Shown piece after piece: positions 14,040 to 21,851 of a stretch of DNA of 24,067 nt. The notes below the pieces were generated by a model. The model ran no database searches. It saw nothing but the letters and a program-made list of their open reading frames with translations, and was not told the DNA's origin. The stretch comes from Stenotrophomonas sp. (GTDB lineage: Bacteria; Pseudomonadota; Gammaproteobacteria; Xanthomonadales; Xanthomonadaceae). The stretch lies in assembly GCA_003248565.1 (NCBI GenBank), contig QFOV01000018.1, positions 1 to 24,067 of the forward strand, given 5' to 3'. Numbering within the stretch: position 1 is the first letter of the stretch; every line of letters starts with the position of its first letter. Position numbers and translations under genes: made by a program.

Positions 14040-14723
14040 TCAGTTGATGGAGCGGATGGTCAGGTCCAGTGCGTCCTGGCCGTTTTCGCGCTGCAGCAGG
14101 CGTGCCGGTACCGGCATGCCGGGGACGATCCAGGCGATCTGTTCCTTGTTTCCATCCACGCGCGACACCTTGGTGGCTTCCTGCTGCTTGCCTCCGATGG
14201 TCAGGTTTTCCTTGCCGATCACCCGGTAGGTCATGGGCTTGATGCGGCCATCGTCGACCATGCGGTAGGTCAGGGGCTTGCCGGCGGCGACATCACGGGC
14301 AATGGCCAGGTTGATCAACAGTGCATCCATGTCGCCGCTCTGCAGGCGGATCGGGCCGCTGCGATCAGGCTTCACGTCGCCGCTCCAGGTGGCCTGGCCG
14401 CTGTTCCAGTCATAACGCGCTTCCACCTGCTTGCGCTTGATCAGCACCACCGAACGGTCATGGCTGCTCAACGGGCGCAGTTTGCCCCCCTGTTCGTCGA
14501 ACACGGTGGCCTGGCTCAGTTCCGCCATCGGGTTCTTGATCTGCAGGCTGTAGCGCCACTGGTTGTTGCCGGCAGGCGCTACCGACATCACGCCATTGGC
14601 CTGCATGCCCATGTAGCTGGCCTGGTAGTTGGCGGTGAACGGCTCGAATGCCAGCGCCGGCAAACTGGTCGCGACCAGTGCGGCGGCAGCGAGGTAACGC
14701 AGGGGGCTACGGGTAAGCTTCAT
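14040..14723 (-). CDS. DUF3108 domain-containing periplasmic protein (copy B)
   Basis: The function is not established. From ATG 14721-14723 the protein is 227 residues with a signal peptide (about 1-25, LAAAALVATSLPALA). The open frame extends to 14825, but the extra N-terminus overlaps copy C and lacks a signal; AAGGAG lies 8 nt before the chosen ATG. Domain landmarks are FTANYQASYMGM, LSQATVFDEQGG, YDWNSGQATWSGDVKPD, GDMDALLINLAIARDV and the C-terminal PARLLQRENGQDALDL. It is the closest relative of copy A within the window. It begins 2 bp after copy C ends, so B and C are co-transcribed, and a terminator follows it. Confidence 0.88.
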   Translation of the reverse strand: MKLTRSPLRYLAAAALVATSLPALAFEPFTANYQASYMGMQANGVMSVAPAGNNQWRYSLQIKNPMAELSQATVFDEQGGKLRPLSSHDRSVVLIKRKQVEARYDWNSGQATWSGDVKPDRSGPIRLQSGDMDALLINLAIARDVAAGKPLTYRMVDDGRIKPMTYRVIGKENLTIGGKQQEATKVSRVDGNKEQIAWIVPGMPVPARLLQRENGQDALDLTIRSIN

Positions 14724-14725
14724 GC

Positions 14726-15520
14726 TCAGGCTCCTTGGTATTCGATCAGGCGCAGGTCGATTTCGTCCTGCCCGTCTTTGCGTTGCAGGATGCGCACCGG
14801 CGTGGGCACGCCATTGGCGATCCACAGGATGGTTTCATCATTGCCGCCATTGGTGCGATACACCCGCAAGGCGTCATAGCTGAGATCACCTACCTGCACG
14901 TTCTCGGTGGTGTCGGCGGCGCGATACTCATACTGGCGCACGCGGCCGACATCGACGTAGCGGTACTGCAGTGCCTGTCCGGGGCGCGCATCGCGCATCA
15001 GCGACAGGTTCAGCACCAAGGCGCTCTGGTCGCCGTGCTGCAGCGCAATCGGGCGCTGCCGTTCTTTCTTGAGGTCACCCTGCCACTGCGCGGTACCGGC
15101 CTGCCAGTCATAGACGCCGGTAACCTTCTTGCTCATGAACAGGGCTTTCTTGACCGTGCTCTGGCTCAGTGGCGTGTAGACGCTGCCCTCGTTGTTGAAC
15201 ACGTTGCTCTGTTCGATGTTCAGCCCGAGGACACTGGCGAAGCCGCGCTTGCCGCGCACCGCCATGTCCACCCGCCATTGATTGCCGTTGTTATGCACGA
15301 CCCGCATGGTGGCATCGCCGGCTTCCTTGCCCTTGTAGAAGGCCTGGTAGGTGGCGACAAAGGGCTCCAGTGCCGGCGGGCTCCACTCCAGCGCTGGCGG
15401 CGGCAGCACAACCGGTGCCTGCGCCGGAGCAGCCGCAGGGGCGGGCGTCTCCTGTGCATGGCTGACGGCTGATGCCAGCAGTGCGGTCAAAACCAATGGT
15501 TTGAAAAGCGCTATGGCCAT
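14726..15520 (-). CDS. DUF3108 domain-containing periplasmic protein (copy C)
   Basis: The function is not established. From ATG 15518-15520 it has 264 residues: a signal peptide (about 1-22, ending SHAQ), then a Pro/Ala-rich linker (about 24-50) that copies A and B lack, then the DUF3108 domain. The domain shows FVATYQAFYKGK, YDWQAGTAQWQGDL, LQHGDQSALVLNLSLMRD and VRILQRKDGQDEIDL, parallel to A and B but more diverged (GDQSALVLNL in place of GDMDALLINL). The frame stays open to a GTG at 15565, but the ATG gives a proper signal peptide. It starts 63 bp after purN; no good SD is visible. Confidence 0.86.
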   Translation of the reverse strand: MAIALFKPLVLTALLASAVSHAQETPAPAAAPAQAPVVLPPPALEWSPPALEPFVATYQAFYKGKEAGDATMRVVHNNGNQWRVDMAVRGKRGFASVLGLNIEQSNVFNNEGSVYTPLSQSTVKKALFMSKKVTGVYDWQAGTAQWQGDLKKERQRPIALQHGDQSALVLNLSLMRDARPGQALQYRYVDVGRVRQYEYRAADTTENVQVGDLSYDALRVYRTNGGNDETILWIANGVPTPVRILQRKDGQDEIDLRLIEYQGA

Positions 15521-15583
15521 GTGAGGACGAAGGCAGAAGGAAGGAGGGATCTTGCCAAACCACACGTCAGCAGCCTGTGCGGA

Positions 15584-16243
15584 TCAGCGGCGGAGGGTTC
15601 CGGCGGAATCTAGGCGCAATGGGCTAAACAGGGACTGACCGTCGCAGTGGACCACGCCGTCCTGTTCAGCCACGCGCCCGGCAACCAATAGCTGGACGCT
15701 GGCCAGCAGCAGCGGGTGTTCGACCGCCAGCACGCGCTTGGCCAACGATTCCGCACTGTCCCCGGCCAGCACCGGGACCCGTGCCTGCGCGATCACTGCG
15801 CCGGCATCCAGTTCAGCTACGACGAAGTGGACGCTGGCACCGTGCTCCGCATGGCCGGCCTCGATGGCGCGGGCATGGGTATGCAGGCCCTTGTGCAAGG
15901 GCAGCAGCGAGGGGTGGATGTTCACCAGGTGGCCGCTGAAGCGCTGCACGAAGCCAGTGCCGAGGATGCGCATGTAGCCGGCGCAGATGATCCAGTCCGG
16001 CTTGCTTGCGGCCACTGCATCGGCCAGTGCGCTGTCAAACGCCTCGCGGTCGGCGAAATCGCTGGGGGAGCGCGCCCAACGCTGTGCGGGGGGCACTTTT
16101 TCCAGCGCGGCGGCGGCTGGCTTGTCGGAGAACACACCGACGATCTGCGCATCCAGTTGGCCTGCGGCAATCGCGTCCTGCAGGCATTGCAGGTTGCTGC
16201 CGCGGCCGGAGGCAAGCACGGCGAGACGGGGCAGGGGGCTCAT
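15584..16243 (-). CDS. purN: Phosphoribosylglycinamide formyltransferase PurN
   Basis: PurN transfers a formyl group from 10-formyl-THF to GAR, step three of purine synthesis. From ATG 16241-16243 it has 219 residues. The N-terminus has LAVLASGRGSNLQ (phosphate loop). The catalytic triad is Asn108 and His110 in HLVNIHPSLLP and Asp146 in AELDAGAVIAQ, matching Asn106/His108/Asp144 of the E. coli enzyme, and the family signature GYMRILGTGFVQRFSG precedes them. The frame is open to 16603 but that part overlaps the preceding membrane-protein gene. Start and upstream stop overlap by 4 bp (ATGA). A C-terminal tail of about 20 residues beyond the domain is unremarkable. Confidence 0.96.
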   Translation of the reverse strand: MSPLPRLAVLASGRGSNLQCLQDAIAAGQLDAQIVGVFSDKPAAAALEKVPPAQRWARSPSDFADREAFDSALADAVAASKPDWIICAGYMRILGTGFVQRFSGHLVNIHPSLLPLHKGLHTHARAIEAGHAEHGASVHFVVAELDAGAVIAQARVPVLAGDSAESLAKRVLAVEHPLLLASVQLLVAGRVAEQDGVVHCDGQSLFSPLRLDSAGTLRR

Positions 16244-16848
16244 GCCCGCGTCTTCCGCAGCAGTGGCCACAGCGCCAGGCTGCCGAGGGTGGCCAGCAAC
16301 ATGTCCGCATGCGCGTCCCAGATGTCGCCCTGCTGGCCGTTGTAGGCCTCTGCGGCTTCCGGTGACAGTGCCAGTGCGATGCCCCATTCCAGCCATTCGT
16401 AGGCCAGGCTGGTGCACATGATGGTCATCACCGCCAGCGTGAAGGCCTGGCCCACGCGCAGTGCCGGCCAGGTGCGCCGGGCCAGCTGGGTCAACGCCGG
16501 GGTGAAGCAGATGCCGTACAGCAGGTGGATCAGCCGGTCGAAATGATTGCGCTCCCAGCCGAAGGCGGCGTTTGGCGACCAGCCGAACAGCGCCTGTGCC
16601 CATTGGTCATAGGGGATGTTGGAGTACAGCCAACGGGCGCCGATGCAGTGCAGGAGGATGAAGCCGCAGATGGCCGCGAAGGCACCGCTGCCCAGCGGCC
16701 AGCGGCGGTCCACCCACCATAGCGCCAGCAGGCCGAGCACGGTCAGCGAGCTGTGCAGGGCCTGTTCCACAGGCCATAGCGGTTTGATCCAGGTAAGCGC
16801 GAATACAACAAGCACGCCGATGAAGGCGGCCTTCTTGGCGGCTGTCAT
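16240..16848 (-). CDS. DUF2238 (YjdF family) integral membrane protein
   Basis: The function is unknown. This 202-residue protein is mostly hydrophobic, with about six predicted membrane segments (near 6-22, 29-46, 53-70, 105-120, 128-147, 183-196). Family landmarks of the YjdF/DUF2238 type are NHFDRLIHLLYG, SLAYEWLEWG and GDIWDAHADMLLATLG, where His, Asp and Glu sit close to membrane segments. It lies between purM (12-bp gap) and purN (4-bp overlap), so it is expressed with purine synthesis genes; a link to nucleotide metabolism is only an inference from position. Confidence 0.88.
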   Translation of the reverse strand: MTAAKKAAFIGVLVVFALTWIKPLWPVEQALHSSLTVLGLLALWWVDRRWPLGSGAFAAICGFILLHCIGARWLYSNIPYDQWAQALFGWSPNAAFGWERNHFDRLIHLLYGICFTPALTQLARRTWPALRVGQAFTLAVMTIMCTSLAYEWLEWGIALALSPEAAEAYNGQQGDIWDAHADMLLATLGSLALWPLLRKTRA

Positions 16849-16860
16849 GTAGGCGTTGGC

Positions 16861-17931
16861 TCAGCCGATGTGGACGCGTTCGGCGCCGTTTTCGGCGACC
16901 ACTTCACCAATCTGCCAATGCGCCAGTTCCAACGAGTCCAGCGTGGCGTTGATGGCGGCAACCTGGTCGGCCGGCACCAGCAGCACGAAACCGATGCCGC
17001 AATTGAAGGTGCGCCACATCTCGCTGTCGGCCACATTGCCTTCGCGCTGCAGCCACTGGAACACCGGCGGCAACGGCCAGCTGCTGGCGTCGATGGTCAG
17101 GCCCAGGCCTTCCGGCACCACGCGGATGATGTTCTCGGTCAGGCCGCCGCCGGTGACGTGGGCCATGCCGTGCACGGCTGCGCCGTGGGTCTTGAGCAGC
17201 GACAGGATCGGCTTGACGTACAGGCGGGTCGGCGCCATCAGCGCATCGACCAGCTTCACGCCGTTTTCCAGCACCAGATCGGCCGGGCTGCCGGCACGTT
17301 CATAGATGCGACGGACCAGCGAATACCCGTTGGAGTGCGGACCGGAGGAGGCAATGCCGATCAGCACGTCGCCGAGGGCAACAGCCGAGCCGTCCTTCAG
17401 CTCGCTCCTCTCCACGCCGGCGACGGTGAAGCCGGCCAGGTCATACTCGCCCGGGGCGTACATGTCGGGCATTTCAGCGGTTTCGCCGCCGATCAGCGCG
17501 CAGCCGGCCTCGGTGCAGCCATTGGCGATGCCGCCGACCACGGCCGCAGCGGTGTCGATGTCGAGCTTGCCGGTGGCGAAATAATCCAGGAAGAACAAGG
17601 GCTCAGCACCCTGTACCAGCACGTCGTTGACGCACATCGCGACCAGATCGATGCCGATCGTGTCGTGGCGGCCAAGCTGTTGTGCCAGCTTCAGCTTGGT
17701 GCCGACGCCGTCGGTACCGGACACCAGCACCGGCTCGCGGTACTTGTTGGAGAGGTCGAACAGGGCGCCAAAGCCACCCAGTCCGCCCATCACCTCCGGG
17801 CGGAAGCTGCGCTTTACCAGCGGCTTGATACGCTCGACCAGTTCGTTGCCCGCGTCGATGTCGACACCGGCGTCACGGTAGGTCAGGGGGGAGTTGGCAG
17901 AGGTCGAGGGGCTGGTCACTGGCGGCTGCAC
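16861..17931 (-). CDS. purM: Phosphoribosylformylglycinamidine cyclo-ligase PurM
   Basis: PurM (AIR synthetase) closes the imidazole ring from FGAM with ATP, step five of purine synthesis. The protein is 356 residues from GTG 17929-17931. Landmarks are LTYRDAGVDIDAGNELVERIK at the N-terminus, the FGALFDL segment, SGTDGVGTKLKLA, the metal/ATP-binding DLVAMCVNDVLVQGAEPLFFLDY and GGETAEMPDMY. A second GTG at 17919 gives a 352-residue protein whose start resembles E. coli PurM better; neither has a clear SD. It is divergent from the DUF2066 gene. The purM-yjdF-purN arrangement makes a small purine operon. Confidence 0.96.
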   Translation of the reverse strand: MQPPVTSPSTSANSPLTYRDAGVDIDAGNELVERIKPLVKRSFRPEVMGGLGGFGALFDLSNKYREPVLVSGTDGVGTKLKLAQQLGRHDTIGIDLVAMCVNDVLVQGAEPLFFLDYFATGKLDIDTAAAVVGGIANGCTEAGCALIGGETAEMPDMYAPGEYDLAGFTVAGVERSELKDGSAVALGDVLIGIASSGPHSNGYSLVRRIYERAGSPADLVLENGVKLVDALMAPTRLYVKPILSLLKTHGAAVHGMAHVTGGGLTENIIRVVPEGLGLTIDASSWPLPPVFQWLQREGNVADSEMWRTFNCGIGFVLLVPADQVAAINATLDSLELAHWQIGEVVAENGAERVHIG

Positions 17932-18016
17932 TGGCGGGGTGAACGGTCGATTTTAACAGGCCACGTTGGCGTGAAGGCCCCATTCGGGCAACAATTCCCT
18001 CCGGAATCGTCGAGCA
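17932..18016. promoter_or_regulatory. Divergent purM / DUF2066 intergenic region
   Basis: This 85-bp gap should hold promoters for both directions. On the minus strand TAAAAT (plus 17950-17955) is a fair -10 candidate for purM, leaving a leader of only about 12 nt. On the plus strand TTGGCG (17965-17970) and, 18 bp on, AACAAT form a weak pair for the DUF2066 gene. No PurR-like operator matching the enterobacterial palindrome is seen. Confidence 0.3.
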
Positions 18017-19150
18017 ATGGAAATTTCAATGCGCCGCAGCCTGGTCACAATCCTGTTTCTGGCGCTCTGCCTGCCAATTTCGTTGGTGCAGGCGCAGTCG
18101 TCCAGCATGCGTACCGAAGGGGACGTGGCTGGCGCCAGCAGTGCCTATGAGGCCGAGGTACCGGTCAACAGCCAAAGCGAGGCCGATCGCAACGGCGGGC
18201 TGGCGCGCGCGCTGGGCGCGGTGCTGGCCAAGCTGTCAGGCGACCGCAGCGTGCTGGCGCGGCCGGGTGTGGCGCAGGCCCTGCGCAGCGCCAAGGACAT
18301 GGCCGAGAGTTATGACTACCGGCAGGATCAAAGCGTCAGCGCCAGTGGCGCACCGAGCTTCCGGACCATGCTGGTGGCACGCTTCCGCCAGGATGACGTC
18401 GACGGGCTGGTGGCGGCGCTGGGGTTGCCGGTATGGCCGCAGCCACGACCCAAGCCGGTGGTCTGGCTGGCCATCGATGATGGCAGCGGTCCGCGCCTGG
18501 TCGGTGTACCGCAGTCCAATGCGGCGCGGCCATTGCTGGATCGTGCGGTTGAACGTGGCTTCAAGCTGGGCCTGCCTGCCGGCGGCGCGGCCGAGCAGGC
18601 CCTGGTCGGTGCGATCTGGCGCCAGGACATTGCTGCGGTAGCGCGCGCCTCATCGCGCTATTCGCCGCCGATGCAGCTGATCGGCAAGTTGTACCGTGGC
18701 AAGGGTGGCGGCTGGGTTGCGGACTGGGTGTTTGTCGACAATGGCCGTGAACTGTCCAAGTGGACCACCAACGACGCCGATGCCCGGCGGGCGATGATGG
18801 CCGGTGCCGATGGCGCCGCCGATGCGCTGGTGCGGCGTTATGCCAAGGCGCCGGTCGGTGGTGCCGCCGGCGTTTACCGGATCGTGGTCAGCGGTATCCG
18901 CAGTGCCGACGACTACCTGCGCCTGGCGGCCACCTTGCAGCGAGTGGCGGTGGTCAAGTCGATCATGCCGATCCAGGCCTCGGGTGACCGACTGGAGCTG
19001 GATGTCGAGCTGATGAGCGGATTGCCTGGGTTCAATCGCATGCTGGGCAGCGACGCCGCGCTACAGCCGGTGGGTGCGGTAGGCGACGACGATGCCGACG
19101 CCGGTGCCGAACAGAACAGTAGCCGCCGCGCGGAGTACCGCATTCGATGA
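18017..19150 (+). CDS. DUF2066 domain-containing exported protein
   Basis: The function is unknown. The 377-residue precursor has a signal peptide (about 5-27, LVTILFLALCLPISLVQAQ), and a second ATG at 18029 gives the more usual MRRS start. The body matches DUF2066: AYEAEVPVNSQSEADRNGGLARALGAVL near 46-72, AKLSGDRSV, PSFRTMLVARFRQDDVDGLV and VVWLAIDDGSGPRLV. The N-terminal half therefore holds the family core; the C-terminal half ends in a charged, probably disordered tail. It overlaps perM by 4 bp (ATGA). The same neighbours (purM divergent, perM downstream) occur in other gammaproteobacteria from general knowledge, suggesting a conserved envelope role. Confidence 0.87.
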   Translation: MEISMRRSLVTILFLALCLPISLVQAQSSSMRTEGDVAGASSAYEAEVPVNSQSEADRNGGLARALGAVLAKLSGDRSVLARPGVAQALRSAKDMAESYDYRQDQSVSASGAPSFRTMLVARFRQDDVDGLVAALGLPVWPQPRPKPVVWLAIDDGSGPRLVGVPQSNAARPLLDRAVERGFKLGLPAGGAAEQALVGAIWRQDIAAVARASSRYSPPMQLIGKLYRGKGGGWVADWVFVDNGRELSKWTTNDADARRAMMAGADGAADALVRRYAKAPVGGAAGVYRIVVSGIRSADDYLRLAATLQRVAVVKSIMPIQASGDRLELDVELMSGLPGFNRMLGSDAALQPVGAVGDDDADAGAEQNSSRRAEYRIR

Positions 19151-20322
19151 GTACTGATACAGCGGAAATGGAAATCGCGCTGTTCCTGCGCCGCCTCAAG
19201 TGGGTGGTGCTCAGTGCCTTCGCGCTGTGGGTGATGTGGTTGCTGGCACCGGTGCTGACCCCGTTCGTGGTCGCCTTGATGCTGGCCTGGCTGGGCGACC
19301 CGCTGGTGGACCGGCTGGAAGCCAGTGGCCGTTCGCGCAACACCGCGGTGGTGCTGGTGTTCGTGTTGATGATCCTGCTGCTGGCCTTGGCGCTGCTGAT
19401 CCTGGTGCCCTTGATACAGCGCCAGATCATTACCCTGGTCGCCGCTTTGCCCCAAGGGCAGGAGTGGCTGATGAACACCGCAATCCCGTGGCTTGAGCAG
19501 AAAACCGGGCTGGAAATCATGGCCTGGCTGGACCCGGGCCGTCTGTTCGAGTGGGTGCGCAGCCACTGGCAGCAGGCTGGCGGCGTTGCCACCACCTTCT
19601 TTGGCTACGTGTCGCGCTCGGGTTTTGCGATGGTGGCCTGGGTGATCAACCTGGCCTTGTTGCCGATCCTGGCCTATTACTTCCTGCGCGACTGGGACAA
19701 GCTGGTCGAGCGGGTTGCATCGATGATCCCGCGCAACCATATCGAAGTGGTTACGCGCTTGGCGCGTGAGTCCAATGACGTGCTGGGTGCCTTCATCCGC
19801 GGCCAGATCGTGGTGATGATCGCACTGGGCATCGTGTATGCCGCGGGCCTCAGCCTGGTGGGCCTGAACCTGGGCCTGTTGATCGGCCTGGTCGCAGGTT
19901 TGATCAGTTTCATCCCCTACCTGGGTGCAACCACCGGCGTGGTGATGGCGGTGCTGGCGGCATTGGTGCAATCGCAGGGCTTTGACCTGCAGTTGCTGGT
20001 GCTGGTTGGCGTGGTCTTCACGGTCGGCCAGTTACTGGAAAGCTATGTGCTGACCCCGCGTATCGTCGGTGACAAAATTGGCCTGCACCCGGTTGCGGTG
20101 ATTTTCGCGGTGATGGCAGGTGGCCAGTTGTTTGGCTTCCTGGGAATGCTGTTGGCCTTGCCAGCGGCGGCGGTGATCAACGTGTTGTTGCGCTATGCGC
20201 ACCAGCGTTATCGCCAAAGTGAGTTGTATGCCGGCCACGGGCCGACGATTGTGTTGGATCCGCGCAACGCCCAGGTGCCGGCGGATCTGAGCATCGTGTC
20301 GAAGGATGTAGAACCGAAGTGA
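19147..20322 (+). CDS. perM: AI-2E transporter family (PerM/YdgG-type) permease
   Basis: The 391-residue protein belongs to the AI-2E transporter superfamily of inner-membrane permeases; substrates vary (autoinducer-2, Na+/H+) and cannot be named here. About eight membrane segments are visible: two near the N-terminus (15-60), one at 68-92, then a soluble amphipathic part (95-150), and a C-terminal membrane bundle (155-345). Landmarks are SFIPYLGATTGVV, LESYVLTPRIVGDKIGLHP and GQLFGFLGMLLALPAAAV, typical of the family. The C-terminal 40 residues are hydrophilic. It overlaps the DUF2066 gene and hda by 4 bp each. The symbol perM is used by analogy with gammaproteobacterial neighbours. Confidence 0.88.
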   Translation: MSTDTAEMEIALFLRRLKWVVLSAFALWVMWLLAPVLTPFVVALMLAWLGDPLVDRLEASGRSRNTAVVLVFVLMILLLALALLILVPLIQRQIITLVAALPQGQEWLMNTAIPWLEQKTGLEIMAWLDPGRLFEWVRSHWQQAGGVATTFFGYVSRSGFAMVAWVINLALLPILAYYFLRDWDKLVERVASMIPRNHIEVVTRLARESNDVLGAFIRGQIVVMIALGIVYAAGLSLVGLNLGLLIGLVAGLISFIPYLGATTGVVMAVLAALVQSQGFDLQLLVLVGVVFTVGQLLESYVLTPRIVGDKIGLHPVAVIFAVMAGGQLFGFLGMLLALPAAAVINVLLRYAHQRYRQSELYAGHGPTIVLDPRNAQVPADLSIVSKDVEPK

Positions 20323-21020
20323 GTGTGCCGCAGTTACCGCTGGCCTTGCGTTACCCGCCAGACCAGCGCTTTGAAACATTCATCGGTGCGCCGGAAGGTG
20401 CGCTGCCGCAGTTGCGTGCCGTTGCCAATGGCAGCAGCCAGGATTGGATCTATCTGGTGGGCGCCGGTGCCACCGGCAAGACGCACCTGGCCCTGGCCAC
20501 CTGCGCTGCTGCACTGCAGGCCGGGCGTCGCCCTGCGTACCTGCCACTGCAGGCGGCCGGTACGCGCCTGCAGGACGCCTTGGAAGCGCTGGAAGGGCAC
20601 GACGTGCTGGCGCTGGACGGGCTGGAATATGTCGCCGGTCGACGCGAGCAGGAAATCACCCTGTTCGAGTTCCACAACCGCGCGCGCGCTGCCGACGTGA
20701 CCGTGATCTATACCTCGCGGCTGCCGCCTGATGGCCTGGGCTTGGTGTTGCCGGACCTGCGCTCGCGGCTGTCGCAGTGCAGCCGCATCACCCTGGAGCC
20801 GCTGGATGCCGAAGGCCGTGGCGCAGTGCTACGCGAGCGTTCGGTGCGCCGTGGGTTGGTGATGGATGAGGCGACGCTGGACTGGTTGCTGACCCGCACC
20901 GGCCGTGACCTGAGCGGACTGGTGACCTTGCTGGAGCGGCTGGACCGCGAATCGCTGGCGGCAAAGAAGCGGATCACCGTGCCGTTCCTGAAACGGGTGT
21001 TGGAGAACGGGCCGGGTTGA
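20319..21020 (+). CDS. hda: DnaA regulatory inactivator Hda
   Basis: Hda binds the DNA clamp and stimulates ATP hydrolysis by DnaA, preventing re-initiation of replication. The 233-residue AAA+ protein starts at GTG 20319-20321, overlapping the perM stop (GTGA). Residues 5-10 (QLPLAL) fit the clamp-binding motif of Hda proteins. Walker A is GAGATGKTH at 48-56. The degenerate Walker B region ALDGLEYVAG (98-107) parallels the DNxExxAG form of E. coli Hda. LPDLRSRL (144-151) holds the presumed arginine finger, and GRDLSGLVTLLERLDRES is the sensor II helix. Its short length without a DNA-binding domain separates it from DnaA. Confidence 0.93.
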   Translation: MSVPQLPLALRYPPDQRFETFIGAPEGALPQLRAVANGSSQDWIYLVGAGATGKTHLALATCAAALQAGRRPAYLPLQAAGTRLQDALEALEGHDVLALDGLEYVAGRREQEITLFEFHNRARAADVTVIYTSRLPPDGLGLVLPDLRSRLSQCSRITLEPLDAEGRGAVLRERSVRRGLVMDEATLDWLLTRTGRDLSGLVTLLERLDRESLAAKKRITVPFLKRVLENGPG

Positions 21021-21036
21021 TCGGCATTATGGATTC

Positions 21037-21063
21037 TGTGGGAGCGGTGTAAACCGCGAAGCA
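21037..21063 (+). repeat. REP-like element, left copy
   Basis: A 27-bp element beginning tgtgggagcggtgtaaaccg. It contains a perfect small palindrome gcggt-gtaa-accgc. It matches the reverse complement of the right copy at 25 of 27 positions. The GGAGCGG...CCGCGA type resembles REP sequences widespread in Pseudomonas and xanthomonads; that resemblance is from general knowledge. It lies 17 bp after the hda stop. Confidence 0.8.
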
Positions 21064-21082
21064 GATGTCATATCCGCATAAG

Positions 21083-21110
21083 AAAGATGCCTGCGATTGC
21101 AGGCATCTTT
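21083..21110. terminator. Bidirectional terminator hairpin between hda and murU
   Basis: A perfect 12-bp inverted repeat aaagatgcctgc (21083-21094) / gcaggcatcttt (21099-21110) with a 4-nt loop. A-tracts on the left and T-tracts on the right make it terminator-like on both strands. It is placed between convergent genes, 63 bp after the hda stop and 40 bp from the murU stop. Confidence 0.8.
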
Positions 21111-21127
21111 GTATCTGGGGCTTCAGT

Positions 21128-21154
21128 TGCTTCGCGGCTTACACCGCTCCTACA
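21128..21154 (-). repeat. REP-like element, right copy (inverted)
   Basis: A 27-bp element in opposite orientation to the copy at 21037-21063, differing from it at two positions. It overlaps the last five bases of the murU gene: the TAG stop of murU lies within the element's TGTAGG start. With the left copy it forms a REPIN-like inverted pair, about 118 bp overall. Confidence 0.8.
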
Positions 21155-21851
21155 AAAGCTGGTTTTCCAGCTGCTGCAGGCGCTCGGGGGTGCCGACGTC
21201 GGTCCAGCGGCCTTGGTGATGCTGGCCGCTGATGCTGTCGGTGGCCATTGCCGCGCGCAGCAAGGGCGCCAGTTTGAAGCGTGGTGGGGTTTCCGCGCTG
21301 CCACCGGCGCTGCCAATCACGTTCTGCCAGTCCTGCAACAACTGCGGCCGATACACGCCGATGCCGGCAAAGGTCAGGCGTGCTTGTTCGCCTTCGTCAT
21401 GCAGCAGGCCATCGGCATCCAGGATGAAATCGCCACGCGGATGCTGCAGCGGGTTGTCGACCATGACCAGGTGGGCGCTGCCCTTCGGTTGCCGCGGAAG
21501 CGTGGCGAAATCGAAGTCACTCCAGATGTCACCATTGACCGCCAGGAACGGCGCATCGCCGAGCAGCGGCAGCGCGTTGTGCATGCCGCCGCCCGTTTCC
21601 AGCGGCACCGGGCCTTCGTACAGATAATGCAGACGCAGGTTCCAGCGACTGCCATCGCCAAGTTTTTCCGGAAACTGCGTGGCCAGCCAGCTGGTGTTGA
21701 CCACCACATCGGCGATGCCCAGCGCGGCGAGGCGCTGCAGGTGCCATTCGATCAGTGGCACACCGGCCACGGCCAGCAGCGGCTTGGGCGTGTGATCGGT
21801 AAGCGGGCGCATGCGCTCGCCCAGCCCGGCGGCGAAGATCAAGGCCTTCAT
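21150..21851 (-). CDS. murU: N-acetylmuramate alpha-1-phosphate uridylyltransferase MurU
   Basis: MurU makes UDP-MurNAc from MurNAc-1-phosphate and UTP in the peptidoglycan recycling shunt that bypasses MurA/MurB. The 233-residue sugar nucleotidyltransferase starts MKALIFAAGLGERMRPLT with PKPLL following (nucleotide-binding signature). It has ETGGGMHNALPLL, FLAVNGDIWSDFDF with the metal-binding Asp, and the C-terminal RWTDVGTPERL. Length equals that of Pseudomonas MurU, and the adjacent amgK gene, overlapping by 4 bp, supports this over a generic glucose-1-phosphate uridylyltransferase. The stop codon is supplied by a REP-like repeat. Confidence 0.9.
   Translation of the reverse strand: MKALIFAAGLGERMRPLTDHTPKPLLAVAGVPLIEWHLQRLAALGIADVVVNTSWLATQFPEKLGDGSRWNLRLHYLYEGPVPLETGGGMHNALPLLGDAPFLAVNGDIWSDFDFATLPRQPKGSAHLVMVDNPLQHPRGDFILDADGLLHDEGEQARLTFAGIGVYRPQLLQDWQNVIGSAGGSAETPPRFKLAPLLRAAMATDSISGQHHQGRWTDVGTPERLQQLENQLL

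Noticed and set aside
15584..16603. 339-residue version of PurN
   Set aside because: The N-terminal 120 residues are an out-of-frame reading of the YjdF-type gene; PurN proper starts at 16243.
16870..18150. 426-residue plus-strand open frame opposite purM
   Set aside because: Antisense shadow of purM that also runs across the divergent promoter gap; no recognisable domain.
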